Source of the DNA: Salvelinus alpinus
Lineage: Eukaryota > Chordata > Actinopteri > Salmoniformes > Salmonidae
Length of the DNA stretch: 64,000 bases
Direction: 5' to 3'
Assembly (NCBI RefSeq): GCF_045679555.1
Contig: NC_092099.1
Span: 10,524,076 to 10,588,075 of the forward strand
In this document: in pieces, positions 1 through 11,760 of the stretch
Layout: each line of letters starts with the position of its first letter
Numbering within the stretch: the stretch's first letter is position 1
Notes under the pieces: model-generated
What the model was told of the DNA's origin: nothing
Seen by the model: only the letters and a program-made list of their open reading frames with translations
Databases searched by the model: none
Program-made: the position numbers and the translations under genes

Positions 1-817
1 ATACAAAACTAACAGAAAACAGGTCAGGAACGTGACAGATAGTTTGATACTTTTGTGCACTTTGCAGTGGGGGAGGGGCAGGACCTCAAGCAGAAATTAT
101 GGCCAGTAGATATGCATAACAATGATTCCATCAGCCCAGATTTCTGAATATGTCTGCAATGTTATTACTGTTAGCTACATTTCCTTAGACAATTTGGGTT
201 TGTAGCTTACACAATCAGTATCAGTGAAGTGTTAAGTGCAGCTACTTGAAAGGTCTGTACATGAGAGATGGAGTGGTGGATATGGACATTTTTCACTGGG
301 GAGACTTGCTGAGATTGGAAATTTGGACAGGTAACTAGTAACTAACGGATTACATTTAGAAAGTAACCTACCCAACCCTGGTAGTGAGAACCCAGCTGGC
401 TGTATGGACGGGGACAGTATATCCCGAGAGAGCCATGTTTCCGTGAAACAGAGTATGTTACAATCCCTGATGTCTCTCTAGAAGGAGATCCTCGCCCTGA
501 GCTCGTCTACTTTATTATCCAGACACTGAACATTTGCAAATAATATACTTGGAAGCGGTGGATGGTGTGCACGCCTCCTGACTCGGACTAGAAGTCCACT
601 CCGAATACCTCTTCCCCGCCAGCTGTGTTTTGGAGCAGCCTCGGGAATAAATAAAATTCCTGGTCGTAATGCTGTTGAGTTACCGCCACTCTGACATCCA
701 AAAGTTATTTCCGGCTGTATGTAATAACACACAAAAAATGATGACCTAGTAATGTAAGGAATAACACACTACAAATACTGCAAAGTTGCTTAGGAGCTAG
801 AAGCAGAGCTGCCATAT
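1..817. other. Unassigned flank with probable repeat
   Basis: No coding region can be supported here. The stretch at about 400-730 has the feel of a dispersed salmonid repeat that I have no firm name for. Short open frames on both strands show no recognisable domain. Confidence 0.35.
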
Positions 818-1203
818 ATGTATTCTATATATAGTCTAGCCATTTATGATTATTCAAGATCCTGTTACTCTGCTGTGCCTGTTTCCCTGCCTGACACCAT
901 TTATCCTCTCATTGCAGTTACTGCTCTGTCTCTGGCTCCTGTCTCCTGTTCCACATCTCACCACCCAACTACCTTGCTCTGGATTTTACTCACCACCACT
1001 ACCTTGGATTCCCCTCAGGACCTGTTTACCCTGTTCTACTCAGCCAACTCCAACCTGTCTCCACATCTGTTTTTTTTGCAACTCATCCGAGCTTCCCCGG
1101 ATCTGCACTCCATATCTCCGTGTGACAATAAATATTTTGTTTCATTCATCTCTGTTTCCTCATCTGAGTCTGCTCCTGGGTTCCCCTGTGTCGCTCCGCT
1201 TAA
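818..1203 (+). other. Pyrimidine-rich repeat-like stretch
   Basis: A C/T-rich stretch with an AATAAA-type signal near 1127 and overlapping open frames of 120-134 codons in two frames. Both frames are simple pyrimidine-rich translations without a domain, so I do not call a gene. It ends where recognisable Tc1 sequence begins, so it may be the tail of another element. Confidence 0.3.
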
Positions 1204-3702
1204 CATAAGTTGGAGTCATTAAAACTCGTTTTTCACGTGCACTTCACAAAATAGATGGCATCATGAGGGGGGGAAATTATGTGGATATATTGAAGAAACA
1301 TCTCAAGACATCAGTCAGGAAGTTAAAGCTTGGTTGCAATTGGGTATTCCAAATGGACAATAACCCCAAGCATACTTCCAAAGTTGTGGCAAAATGACTT
1401 AAAGACAACAAAGTCAAGGTATTGGATTGGCCATCACAAAGCCCTGATCTCAATCCTATAGAAAATTTGTGGGCAGAACTGAAAAGCGTGTGCGAGCAAG
1501 GAGGCCTACAAACCTGACTCATTTACACCAGCTCTGTCAGGAGGAATGGGCCAAAATTCAGTCAACTTATTGTGGGAAGCTTGAGGAAGGCCACCCGAAA
1601 CTTTTGACCCAAGTTAAAACCTCTTGAGAATACAGGGGGTGCTGTTTCAACTTCGACATTTTGCGTTCCCAAATTAAACTGCCTCGTACTCAATTCTTGC
1701 TCGTACAATATGCATATTATTATTACTATTGGATAGAAAACAATCTCTAGTTTCTAAAACCGTTTGAATTATGTCTGTGGGTGAACCAGAACTCTTTCTA
1801 CAGCGAAAATCATGACAGGACATGCGAAGGTCTGAAAACTAGGCTCTGTTCTCAGATCAGTTTAAAGCTCTGTATGTGCCCTATGGGTCGAAATGAACTG
1901 CACCCGCCTTCCCCTGGATGTCAGTAACCAATGAGAAGTGGAATGGAGTCTCTACGTGTTTCTCAAACTTTATAAAAGGCCATGGAGTGACAGGTCTGTT
2001 CTTTTGGACGCTCGTCAAGACGCAAGGACATCAGAATGGCATGCTCAAAAGCTCCTGTTATCGGCCTAAGATATATCCGTCTGTGATTTAATTCGATATA
2101 GGTGTTAGAAACATCATAACGAAGTTATTTTAAACCGATTTATATCAGTTTATGCGAGTATATTGCTATTTTCGGAATTTTCGTAGTATTGCGCTTTGAG
2201 GATTTGGACATGTGTGTGCCACGTAGCTATTGTTAGCTGCTAGTTCCGAAGTTGAAGAGGACGTTTTACAACAAAGCAACGATTCTTTTGGACAAAGGAC
2301 ACCTTGCCCAAGATTCTGATGGAAGCTCGTCCAAAAGTAAGAGCTATTTATGATTTTATTCCGTATTTATGTGGAAAAATGTAAACGCATTTGTCGGCCA
2401 TTATTGCGGCACTAGTCTGGCTGTAACGCACACTGTATGTCTAGTAACGTTAATTTTAAAAATCTAACTCAGCGGTTGCATTAATAACTAATGCATCTTT
2501 CATTAGCTGTCCAACCTGTATGTTTTTAGTCAATCTAATCGATAAATAATCGTAAACTTAGGTGCCTTTCCAAGATGGCGCCGGCCAGAATGCATGACCT
2601 GTTGCCACTGATCACATTGAATAACAACGATTTGTACTGCTAAATATGCACATTTTCGAACAAAACCTATATGCATTGTGTAATATGATGTTACAGGACT
2701 GTCATCTGATGAAGTATATCAAGGTTAGTAAAAAATTATATATATTTTGCTGTATTGTTACGATCGCTAACCTGTGCTGCTGGTAAATTGCTTGTGTTTC
2801 TGGCTATGGTGGTAAGCTAATATAATGCTATATTGTGTTTTCGCTGTAAAACACTTGAAAAATCTGAAATATTGGCTGGATTCACAAGATGTTGGTCTTT
2901 CATTTGCTGTATGCTGTGTATTTTTCAGAAATGTTATAGGATGAGTATTTTGGTAATTGACGTCGGTCTCTGTAATTATTCCGGCTGCTTCCAACGCTAT
3001 TTCAGATTGCAGCTGCAATGTAGAACTGTGATTTATACCTGAAATATGCACATTTTTCTAAAAAAACATATGCTATACCATAAATATGTTATCAGACTGT
3101 CATCTTATGAAGTTGTTTCTTGGTTAGTGGCTATATATATCTTTATTTAGTCGAATTAGTGATAGCTACTGATGGAGTAAAAAACTGGTGGAGTAAAAAA
3201 AGTGGTGTCTTTTGCTAACGTGGTTAGCTAATAGATTTACATATTGTGTCTTCCCTGTAGAACATTTTAAAAATCAGAAATGATGGCTGGATTCACAAGA
3301 TCTGTATCTTTCATCTGGTGTCTTGGACTTGTGATTTAATGATATTTAGATGCTAGTATTTACTTGTGACGCTATGCTAGGCTATGCTAGTCAGCTTTTT
3401 TACTGTGGGGGGTGCTCCCGGATCCGGGTTTGGGAGGAATTAGAGGTTAACCAATTTAAAGGCAATGCTACCAAATACTAATTGAGTGTATGTAAACCCA
3501 CTGGGAACGTGATGAAAGAAATAAAAGCTGAAATAAATCATTCTCTCTACTATTATTCTAACATTTCACATTCTTAAAATAAAGTGGTGATCCTAACCTA
3601 CCTAAGACAGGGAATTTTTACTAGTATTAAATGTCAGGAATTGTTAAAAACTGAGTTTAAATGTATTTGGCTAAGGTGTATGTAAACATCAGACTTCAAC
3701 TG
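1204..3702 (+). mobile_element. Tc1/mariner-like element, deleted and interrupted
   Basis: The left end (from about 1204) matches the sequence just inside the terminal repeat of the abundant salmonid Tc1 family. It then jumps to the C-terminal transposase region at about 1240-1616 (the sequence coding for the DNDPKHTS and [10 protein letters not shown] motifs). The right end reads ...CAGACTTCAACTGTA at 3702. Most of the transposase is deleted and frameshifts remain, so it is dead. A TTAA-target element (1620-3446) lies between the transposase end and the 3' terminal part. The same family is seen at 35144-39171. Confidence 0.8.
1620..3446 (+). mobile_element. TTAA-target (piggyBac-like) non-autonomous element, copy A
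   Basis: About 1.8 kb beginning CCTCTTGAG and ending TTAGAGG, bounded on the right by TTAA (3447-3450) and on the left by TTAA (1614-1617) plus two extra A. Three related copies occur at 43706-45529, 47604-48967 and about 35480-37423. The copies share blocks such as CTCGTACAATATGCATATTA and the CCCGGATCCGGGTTT palindrome near the right end. No transposase is seen. The TTAA target is the hallmark of piggyBac; family membership is inferred from that and from the short terminal inversion only. Confidence 0.65.
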
Positions 3703-3891
3703 TACCTAGAAGTGCACACTATTCTTATTTTTTTTATGTATCTTAAAAGTAAAAGTAATATAGTCAACTATACAACTTCTACTACTACTACTACTACACT
3801 TTATATTATCCAATAATATATAATGAAAAACACTCAACATGAAGAATTAATGCAATTATGTTTATTTCAAATATTTATTATGAAATATAGA

Positions 3892-6800
3892 TTATGTGGT
3901 CTTCCTTTTATAGCAGGAAGTAAAGGGACTGGACAAGGCTTTGCCTATAGCTGAAAACATCCTGGAAATGAGCGAACGCTTCCTTGGTTTCTTCTTGGTG
4001 GAGCATACACTCTCTGTTCGGCAGGATTCTTGATCATTGACAATTGCTGAAAAACATAATGTAAACATAACATTTTCTTTAACTGACCCTAGTTAGTGTG
4101 AAGAATTAGTATTGCATTATTATTATTTAAATTGTAATATTCTACATAATTTAGAAATGTAGGGCGGCAGGTAGCCTAGCAGTCCCAATCCGCCTATTTA
4201 ACACAGAAGTGTTACATAGGCCCCCCCAGGGCTTAGACTGTTTAGTGCCAAAAAGAAGGGGTTAAAAACATGCAAAAAATAGATATACATATAAATATAT
4301 ATATATATTCGTCAACTTTCTTATATCTCTCAGATTTAGGACAGACATTTCAGTTCCATGTAGTGAATCTGTTATTCAATGCGTTTGTATGGGCTAATAG
4401 CAGTAAGGCCGATACAAACCCCTCGGTCTACACAGGGCTTAGACTCTTGTGGGTTAAAAGCATGATCATTACAAAGGTGCAACTCGTGCTGGAGACAATA
4501 AAAGGCCACGCTAAAATGTGCAGTTTTGTCACACAACACAATGCCACAGATGTCTCAGAGACAGAGGCTGGGAAAAATAGGAGCAAGGAAAAATGCTGGT
4601 TGTCTAGTTTTGAGGGAGCGTGCAATTGGCATGCTGACTGCAGGAATGTCCACCAGAACTGTGGCCAGAGAATTGAATGTTTATTTCTTTACCATAAGCC
4701 ACCTTCAATGTCGTTTTAGAGAATTTGGCAGTATGTCCAACCGGCCTCACAACCACAGACCACGTATATGGCGTCGTGCTGTAGGGTTATAGTGTGGGCA
4801 GGCATACGCTATGGACAACGAACACAATTGCATTTTATCAATGGCAATTTGAATGCACAGAGATACCGTCACGAGATCCTTAGGCCCACTGTCGTGCCAT
4901 TCGTCCGCCGCCATCACCTCATGTTTCAGCATGATAATGCATGGCCCCATGTCGCAAGGCCTGCATACTCACCAGACATGTCACCCATTTAGCATGTTTG
5001 TGATGCTCTGGATTGACGTGTACAACAGCGTGTTCCAGTTCCCACCAATATTCAACAACTTCACACAGCTATTGAAGAGGAGTGGGACAACATTCCATAG
5101 GCCACAATCAACAGCCTGATCAACTATATGCGAAGCAGAAGTGTCACGCTGCATGAGGCAAATGGTGATCACACCAGATACTGACTGGTTTTCTGATCCA
5201 CGCCCCTAGCTTTTTTTAAGGTATCTGTGATGAACAGATGCATATCTGTGTTCCCAGTCATGTGAAATCCATAGATAAGGGCCTAATGAACGTATTTCAA
5301 TTGACTGATTTCCTTCTATGAACTGTAACTCAATAAAATCTTTGAAATTGTTGCATGTTGCGTTTATATTTTTGTTCAGTACACATTTGAGTGTATTGAC
5401 TTACCTGTTTCACTGACGGCAGGGGTCTGGTTCTGGGAAAGTGTTGGAGTGCAGTGGTTCTTCTTGTTGACCTTCTTTGTACACTGGGTAACAAACAGTC
5501 ATTTGTACAGTAGGAGAAATTGCACACAAAAGGTATCAGTGTTTACCATCATACTGTACGTAATGAATAAAAATTATCTTTATAATTTGTATTTTGATGA
5601 CATATGTACCTTTGGGTTGAGTCCACAAAGAGCGCTGAATCTTCCTCTCTTCTTGTCCTTTCTACCAGTTGTTGGAAGCCCAGAATTACCTACCTCGTCA
5701 CTGCCAAGTGCATTGTGTGATGACAACTGGGTCATGGAGGGAGGTGAAGAGCTAGCCTCATTGCATTTAGCTTGTAGTTCCCTAGTTAATGATTTGACCA
5801 GGGCATCGTCAAATGCATAATCCGTTGACTTCATTGCAACCTGGAGCATCTTCTCTGACCCGAATTCTTGAAGAAGCCCCTTGTAGACAGCCTTGAAAAT
5901 CTTTTTGATTTTCAGATTCTGGGGGTAGGCTTGAGTTGGTTCAAGGCCTGAGGTGCCACAGAACTCAGACAGAATCCTCTTTGTGAGAACTCTTGATGTT
6001 TCACCAATGTCAGAGGATTCCCGTAATGTGATAGGGGTGATCATTGACAGCAATCTAACAATCAGTAAAAGTACCAAAGAGGTGTAGTCATTGCTAGTGG
6101 AGTCAAATGATGCATGTGTATCAGAGTCCATAGCTGATGGAGTTGATGGATGCACAGAGACACTAGACATCTCCATATCTTTGTTGTCCATCTTGGATTC
6201 CACCTCTCCTAAAACTTGAATATCCACAGTTCCACCGTTGTGTGTGCTGCTGCCAGACAGAGAGGGTCTAGGCAATGATTTGAAACTAGACTGACGGCTA
6301 GGGGTCATGAGAGCCGGTCTGTCAGAGTCAAGTGTTCCAGCATCAGTTGGGGACAACCCATTGATTATGTTCATCAACTCTGATAATTCTTCTGATGAAT
6401 TGGAGGCCACAGAACAGGTATCCATGACCTGATTGACCATTATATTGGTGAAAAGGCTCTTTGTGTCACAGTAAACCGGTGAGGAACTAATGGAGATGGC
6501 AGAAGAGCTCGGGATAAGCCGGCTTGTGTCCTGCAGAGAACCATCAGAGACGATAGTTTGGCAGAAATCAGATCTTTGTGATGGTGGAGGAAGCCAGAAG
6601 ACAATCTGCTGTAGCAGACGTTTTATTGACTCCTCAGCAAAGGAGTACACAAGGTCAGATGGAAACTCCCTGGATTCTTCAGAAGCATTCAATCCTGTCT
6701 TCAGCTTCAAAAGAATAGAGTCAGACACGCTCTTGCCAGCTGGCACAAAAAGAGCCTGGGGGGTGTTGTGACTTTTTATGAGCTCATAAACTTTGTCAGT

Positions 6801-8692
6801 GAGCTCATGTGAGAAGTTCTGAAGACCGTCCCTGGGGCTGAGTCTCGCAAGTCTTCTTGTAAAAGAAGTGACATCATCTGCAGTGGCTATGTGTTCCGTA
6901 TCTTCTCTTGGAATGACCTCCATAACAGTGTCAACTATGGCAGAGATGGTTTGCCTTGTGTAATTTGTTGACCCTTGTGAATGAGTTGAGGAGTCACTCA
7001 TATCAATGACCGAACTCCTAATGATAGGACAATAGCTTTCATCAGGCCACTCATTGGGGACTGGAGTCCCTGGAAGAGAATTTGTAAAATCACTCTGGGA
7101 CCCTCTGGTCATGGCAGAGGTGATGGACAGGGAGGACTTTGAGGAGGATGGCCGGTGTATCTCGTGTCCATCAGTTCTCACCATGTCAACATCCTCCAAC
7201 ATGGAGCCCACGATGGAACGAGTCAAGAGGCCTTTCTCTGAGGTGCATTCCAGGTGAAGCTGGATGAGAGAATGCCAAGAGTGTGCAAAGCTGTCATCAA
7301 GGCAAAGGATGGCTACTTTGAAGAATCTCAAATATAAAATATATTTTGATTTGTTTAACACTTTTTTGGTACCTACATGATTCCATATGTGTTATTTCAT
7401 AGTTTTGATGTCTTCACTATTATTCTACAATGTAGAAAATAGTAAAAATAAAGAAAAACCCTTTTGACTGGTAATATATATATATGGATGATTTACAAAG
7501 CCAGGCACATTTATAGGCTATTGATTATAGACCTAATTAAGTTGGATTTTCCTCTCTCCTCAATTTTCTTAGACAATTAGGCTAAGGCAAGGGCTGTTTC
7601 CCAGTCTCTGCTGCTGCTGCTGCCTCTGCAGCATTGTTCTCAATCCCAATATGCTGGTTAACTTTGCTATTATGCACATAGCAACATAGATGAAAGGCGC
7701 CAATTCTACGGCGCACTGAAGATTATGTTTCAGAACCACAGACAGCGACCATATCCAATGCGGGAGAAAGAGCATTTGTTATAAAAAAATATTTGATTTA
7801 TCAGTGTTGCACCATTATTTTTTACATAATATAACTATATACAATTTCAGTATCACGTCTTAGCGTGATGGACTGTGCCATCCCTGTGGCCTCGGCAATG
7901 GATTAGTCAACTGAGACATGCGCGAATCAGACAGGTGTCCATGTGCACCATGAAGAAAAAAAACTTTTGCGACTGCTCGACTTAAGAAATCCCAGTCAAC
8001 CAACAGCCATTCGAACCAAACTATCGACCAAATGGGGTCAGCCCTAGATTTACTATTAGGAGATAAAAGGGTATTGTATGGGCTATAGACATGAAAGATA
8101 TCACAAATATCCACATCTCTGCTCAATCTATTCCCTTACCATGACTGTATTTCTCTTCACGGCATCCTGCTCCATCTGAGACAGGGGATCCTTCTTCACC
8201 TCTTCCTCATCTTCATCATTCTGATTATCAACAAAATCTCTCTCAGCTGCATCAGTATCAGTGCTCTGTTCAACTGTGGACCTGTTGGCACTCCTCTTGG
8301 TCTAAAAAGACAATACAGTCAATGACATACTGTATGTTGCCGTTGCTATACAGGCCTTTGAGAAGAGCTACAGTAAACGATTGGTGACTGAATATTAAGA
8401 GATGGAAGTCTGTTGTAAGGACAATTTACCCTTCAACCTCAAAACAACATGTTGTATGGCATATTGGACAGGTTTAGAGTGTGGACAGGTAAGACCCCAG
8501 ATTTCCCTTTCTCTCCTCAATCTATTCTCTCACCTTAACTTTTCTCCTTGTCACAGCCTTCAGCTCGATCTGAGGCAGGGGATCCTTCACTTCACCATCT
8601 TCTGGATAGTTTAAACCCAGGATATCATTCTTCATTTTCTGGACTTGACCTTCCAAACTTTGATGATCATGTGGATCATCTTCGTTTAAACT
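3892..8692 (-). CDS. Uncharacterised multi-exon protein, 5' end not found
   Basis: Five exons join in one frame with GT-AG sites: 8692-8534, 8301-8140, 7259-5610, 5483-5405 and 4046-3892 (stop TAA at 3894-3892), about 734 residues. The first two exons are acidic and related to each other. The 550-codon third exon is Ser/Thr-rich with amphipathic helical stretches (residues such as [15 protein letters not shown] and [14 protein letters not shown]) and no enzyme motif I recognise. The last exon encodes a basic tail ([20 protein letters not shown]) that could be a nuclear or membrane-binding signal. No signal peptide or transmembrane segment is seen. Exon phases fit (0,0,0,1). The start codon lies upstream or is an internal Met. 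I do not recognise the family; function is unknown. A Tc1 fragment abuts the third exon and a second Tc1 family copy lies in the intron between the last two exons. Confidence 0.6.
4460..5384 (+). mobile_element. Tc1-like element, second family, decayed
   Basis: The right end reads GCGTTTATATTTTTGTTCAGTA, the inverse of the left end of the copy at 63370. The centre contains remnants of transposase coding sequence: [16 protein letters not shown] (DNA-binding helix region, near 4640), FQHDNAWPH at about 4930-4950 and YSPDMSPI at about 4967-4990. Frameshifts, stops and an internal deletion make it a pseudogene. The left end is missing or rearranged. Confidence 0.75.
7243..7478 (+). mobile_element. 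Tc1-like 3' fragment at an exon boundary
   Basis: The sequence GAGAATGCCAAGAGTGTGCA and the following run to GACTGGTA is the 3' tail of a common salmonid Tc1-like element. It joins the 5' side of the large exon of the uncharacterised gene at about 7243. Reading antisense, it supplies a CCAG|CTT acceptor (7261-7260) in the right phase for the upstream exon. Confidence 0.7.
7479..8139. other. Intron of the uncharacterised gene
   Basis: Between the Tc1 fragment and exon 8301-8140. It includes a short CTG/CAG run near 7607-7624. No exon is convincing here. Confidence 0.4.
8140..8301 (-). CDS. Second visible exon of the uncharacterised gene
   Basis: 54 codons with acceptor TTTTTAG before 8301 and donor GTAAGG after 8140, phase 0 at both ends. 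It is strongly acidic in its centre (NDEDEEE) and is the duplicate partner of exon 8534-8692. Confidence 0.6.
8534..8692 (-). CDS. First visible exon of the uncharacterised gene
   Basis: 53 codons, acceptor AG at 8694-8693 and donor GTGAGA after 8534. Its last 17 codons ([17 protein letters not shown]) match the last 17 of the next exon ([17 protein letters not shown]), and the downstream intron starts are also alike, indicating a tandem exon duplication. Confidence 0.6.
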
Positions 8693-8734
8693 CTGATTGG
8701 AACAAATTAGACCATTCTTTAAATGCTCATGGAT

Positions 8735-8995
8735 ATGTGCAATATACCACAGCTAAGAGCTGTTCTTACGCACAACTCAACGCAGGGTTATTATAAACTG
8801 GTTACCAACTTAATTATAAGAGTAAAGATAATTGTTTTGTCATACCCGTGGTATACGCTCTGATATACCACAGCTTTCAGCCAATCAGCATTCAGGGCTC
8901 GAACCACCCAGTTTATAATGGCCAATATACTATGGCTAAGCGCTGTTCTTAGGCAAAACTTTCTGGATACAGCCCTTAGCCATGGTAAATTCATT
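8735..8995. repeat. Inverted-repeat interspersed element
   Basis: A palindromic arrangement of ATACCACAGCTAAGAGCTGT near 8742 and its inverse (ATACAGCCCTTAGCCATGGTA near 8968), with GATATACCACAGCTTTCAGC in the middle. I recognise this as a common salmonid short DNA element with a fold-back structure. It has no coding capacity. Confidence 0.6.
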
Positions 8996-9004
8996 TTTTG
9001 CTAA

Positions 9005-9676
9005 CGGTTGTATTCATTTTGGGATCTATCGCATCCCACAGCTGTCCCAGACTATGTTTGGAATATTTATATCTCACACAGAATAGGTACATTTTTGTAC
9101 TATGGGGATAGTAGATTGACATAGGCTAATGCTTTTGCTGTTCATTAGGCCTACTCATTTTGTTGGCTGATGAAAAGTAAATGTGGACAGTTCTTCCAAT
9201 ATCTTCAATACGCGCCTTGGAATTGGATAAGGACGCACGCAATTGAGTCTCCAATGTGTCTGTCTTCACTTGTAGCCTGTGAGAAAGACCCGATCACTTG
9301 ATGGGCATTGGCTAATGAGAATTGAGCTATCTGAGAGAGCCATGTGAGTGAGAGGTGCTTCAGAGCCAGGAGAAGGGAATTATAATTATTATATTCAGCC
9401 AAGGACACAATGGACACTGGCCGCAAAAGGCATGGATTTTTTTAGGGGGCATTACGGTCACACAAAGGGGATGTCGCCGGGTAATTTGAGGTATTATTAA
9501 GTGCTTGTCAAATTGTGAATAACAGTGTGCAGCCTGAGCAAAAACACAATGCAGAGCTCATGCCTTTCATACGACTTTTTTCAAATCATCATTAGAGTCA
9601 CATCATACAGCGTTAGAATGTATTAAAAATGAAAACGGATAACCCAACATTTGTATCACAACTAAAGTTACATAAA
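9005..9676. other. Intergenic, no gene seen
   Basis: Only short open frames without domains. Nothing further can be supported. Confidence 0.4.
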
Positions 9677-10024
9677 TGTCACGCCCTGACCTTAGAGATC
9701 CTTATTTATTCTCTATGTTTGGTTAGGTCAGGGTGTGACTCGGGTGGGAAAATCTATGTTTTCTATTTCTTTGTTGTTTTGCCGTGTGTGGTTCCCAATC
9801 AGAGGCAGCTGTCTATCGTTGTCTCTGATTGGGGATCATATATAAGTTGTCATTTTCCGTTTGGGTTTTGTGGGGTGTTGTTTTCTGTTTAGGTTGTTTC
9901 CCTGACAGAACTGTGCGCTTTCGTTTTCTAATTTTGTCATTTTGTTTGAGTCGTTTTTGTGAACATTAAATCATGAACACTTTCCACGCTGCGCTTTGGT
10001 CTCATTGCGACGACGAACATTACA
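9677..10024 (+). mobile_element. TGTCACG-ended non-autonomous element
   Basis: Begins TGTCACGCCCTGACC and ends in a degraded AACATTACA (expected CGTGACA). It contains the internal block CAATCAGAGGCAGCTGTCT. The same family occurs at 35455-37495, 38658-39066 and 47540-49328, where perfect TGTCACG/CGTGACA ends and 5 bp target duplications are visible. It has no coding capacity. Confidence 0.7.
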
Positions 10025-10240
10025 AAAAAAGCATCTAGCAGTACCTATTTCTTTGTTACCTGCTAAACACAGAATAGCCACATGTGCGCACTCCCTCAAA
10101 TCGTTTGCAGAAAATATTTTGTTCAATTGTATTCTTCATACTATAAAATAATGCCATGGAATTCTAACCAAATCTTGTCTGCTAAATGAACTAGTGTAGC
10201 CATATGGCATAGCCAGATCAGGGTCTAACATAAGGACAAG

Positions 10241-10476
10241 TGTAACAGATGTGAAATGGCTAGCTAGTTAGCGGGTACGCGCTAATAGCGTTTCAATCAG
10301 TTACATCACTTGCTCTGAAACCTAGAAGTAGTGTTTCCCCTTGCTCTGCAAGGGCCGTGGCTTTTGTGGAGCGATGGGTAACGACGCTTCGTGGGTGACT
10401 GTTGTTGATGTGTGCAGAGGGTCCCTGGTTCGCGCCCGGGTCGGGGCGAGGGGACGTACTAAAGTTATACTGTTAC
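10241..10476 (+). mobile_element. Short TGTAAC...GTTAC element with 5 bp target duplication
   Basis: 236 bp bounded by ACAAG on both sides (10236-10240 and 10477-10481), with inverted TGTAAC/GTTAC(A) ends. The interior carries a tRNA B-box-like GGTTCGCGCCC near 10428. This is a recognisable salmonid repeat and could be a MITE that carries tRNA-like sequence. Confidence 0.65.
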
Positions 10477-10727
10477 ACAAGTCAGAGTATTTTATTCTGT
10501 TCTTCTGAAATAGACTACATTTTAGACTGGATTTATTGTGATGGTGTAGGCTATATTACATGGATTTATTAGACTTTTTAATACGTGGATGTTGCAATGG
10601 TCTGCATCAGTGGTTTGTAGGCTATGCGTGGAAGCCAGGAGATGCTAAATGTGTTTATGTTAATTAAAGGTCAATTACTGTGAGACCAGCAGTTATTTGC
10701 TTGACAATCACCAGCTGACACAATTTC

Positions 10728-11540
10728 ATGACCGCCACAGCCCTAGGCATGGGTCCTCAAATCCTCAAAAAGTTTTACAGCTGTACAATTAGGAGCATCT
10801 TGACTGGCTGCATCACTGCTTTGACTGGCTGCATCAGCCTAGTAAATCAGCCCAACCAACGCATCACCGGGGGCAAGCTACCTGCCCTCCAGGACACCTA
10901 CAGCACCCGATGTCACAAGAAAGCCAAAAAGATCATCAAGGGCAACAACCACCCGAGCCACTGCCTGTTCACCCCGCTATCATCCAGAAGAGAGATGGAA
11001 AAACAGCTTCTATCTCATGGCCATCAGACTGTTAAATTGCCATCACTAGCACATTAGAGGCTGCTGCCCTATATACAGAGACTTGAAATCACTGGCCACT
11101 TTAACAATGGAACACTATTCACTTTAATAATGTTTACATATTGTAACGACCCTGGGTTTATAAGCGCAGATATCGACTCTGCCACTCGAGCACGCTTTTG
11201 GGGCACAGTCAATAGCAAGCTGGACTTCGGGCTAGAAGGTTGAGTGTTCGAGACCTGCTCCCTGCCTGTTTCATTACATATTTTGCATATTTTGCATTAC
11301 GTATATGTATATACTGTATCCTTCCAATTCTACTGTATCTTAGTCTATGCTGCTCTGACATTGCTCATCCAAATATTTATATATTATTAATTCCATTCCT
11401 TTACTTTACTTTAGATTGTGTGTATTGTTAGATATTACTTGTTAGATATTTCTGCACTGTTTGAGCTAGAAACACAAGCATTTCGCTACACCTGCAATAA
11501 CATCAGCTAAACATGTGTATGTGCCAAATACAATTTGATC
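10728..11540 (+). mobile_element. LINE reverse-transcriptase 3' fragment
   Basis: The translation includes RSILTGCI..., RITGGKLPALQDTY and FTPLSSRREMEKQL, the C-terminal end of a fish non-LTR retrotransposon polymerase. It is followed by a 3' UTR ending CACAAGCATTTCGCTACACC and AATACAATTTGATC near 11530. It is 5' truncated and frameshifted. A TGTAAC element (11142-11278) splits its 3' UTR. The closest relative in the window is the minus-strand copy at 29700-30725. Confidence 0.75.
11142..11278 (+). mobile_element. Short TGTAAC...TTACA insertion in a LINE tail
   Basis: 137 bp with inverted TGTAACGAC/TTACA ends and a B-box-like GTTCGAGACC near 11248. The LINE 3' UTR continues on either side with a few bases (ATAT) repeated. 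Confidence 0.55.
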
Positions 11541-11760
11541 ACCAGGGCTGTGCTCCCTGTCATCCGGGACCTCTATATCAGGGTTGGGAAAGGAAGGCCC
11601 GGAAATCGTTAAAAACTCCTGCCACCCAAGCCATAGACTGTTCTCTCTGCTTCGGCACAGCAAGCGGTACCGTGCATCAAGTCTGACACCAACAGGCTCC
11701 TGAACAGCTTCAATCGCCAAGCCATAAGACTGCTAAATAACTAACAAAATGGCTACACGG
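11541..11760 (+). mobile_element. Second LINE reverse-transcriptase fragment
   Basis: Frames on the plus strand read VIRDLYIRVGKG, then RLFSLLRHSKRYRAS, typical of the extreme C-terminus of a LINE polymerase. It differs in sequence from the preceding fragment, so it is a separate insertion or subfamily. It contains stops. Confidence 0.6.

Noticed and set aside
818-1222. Open frames of 134 and 120 codons
   Set aside because: Two overlapping frames of a C/T-rich stretch, with no domain and no splice context.
6490-6771. Plus-strand frames opposite the large exon at 5610-7259
   Set aside because: Shadows of the minus-strand coding exon; no independent support.
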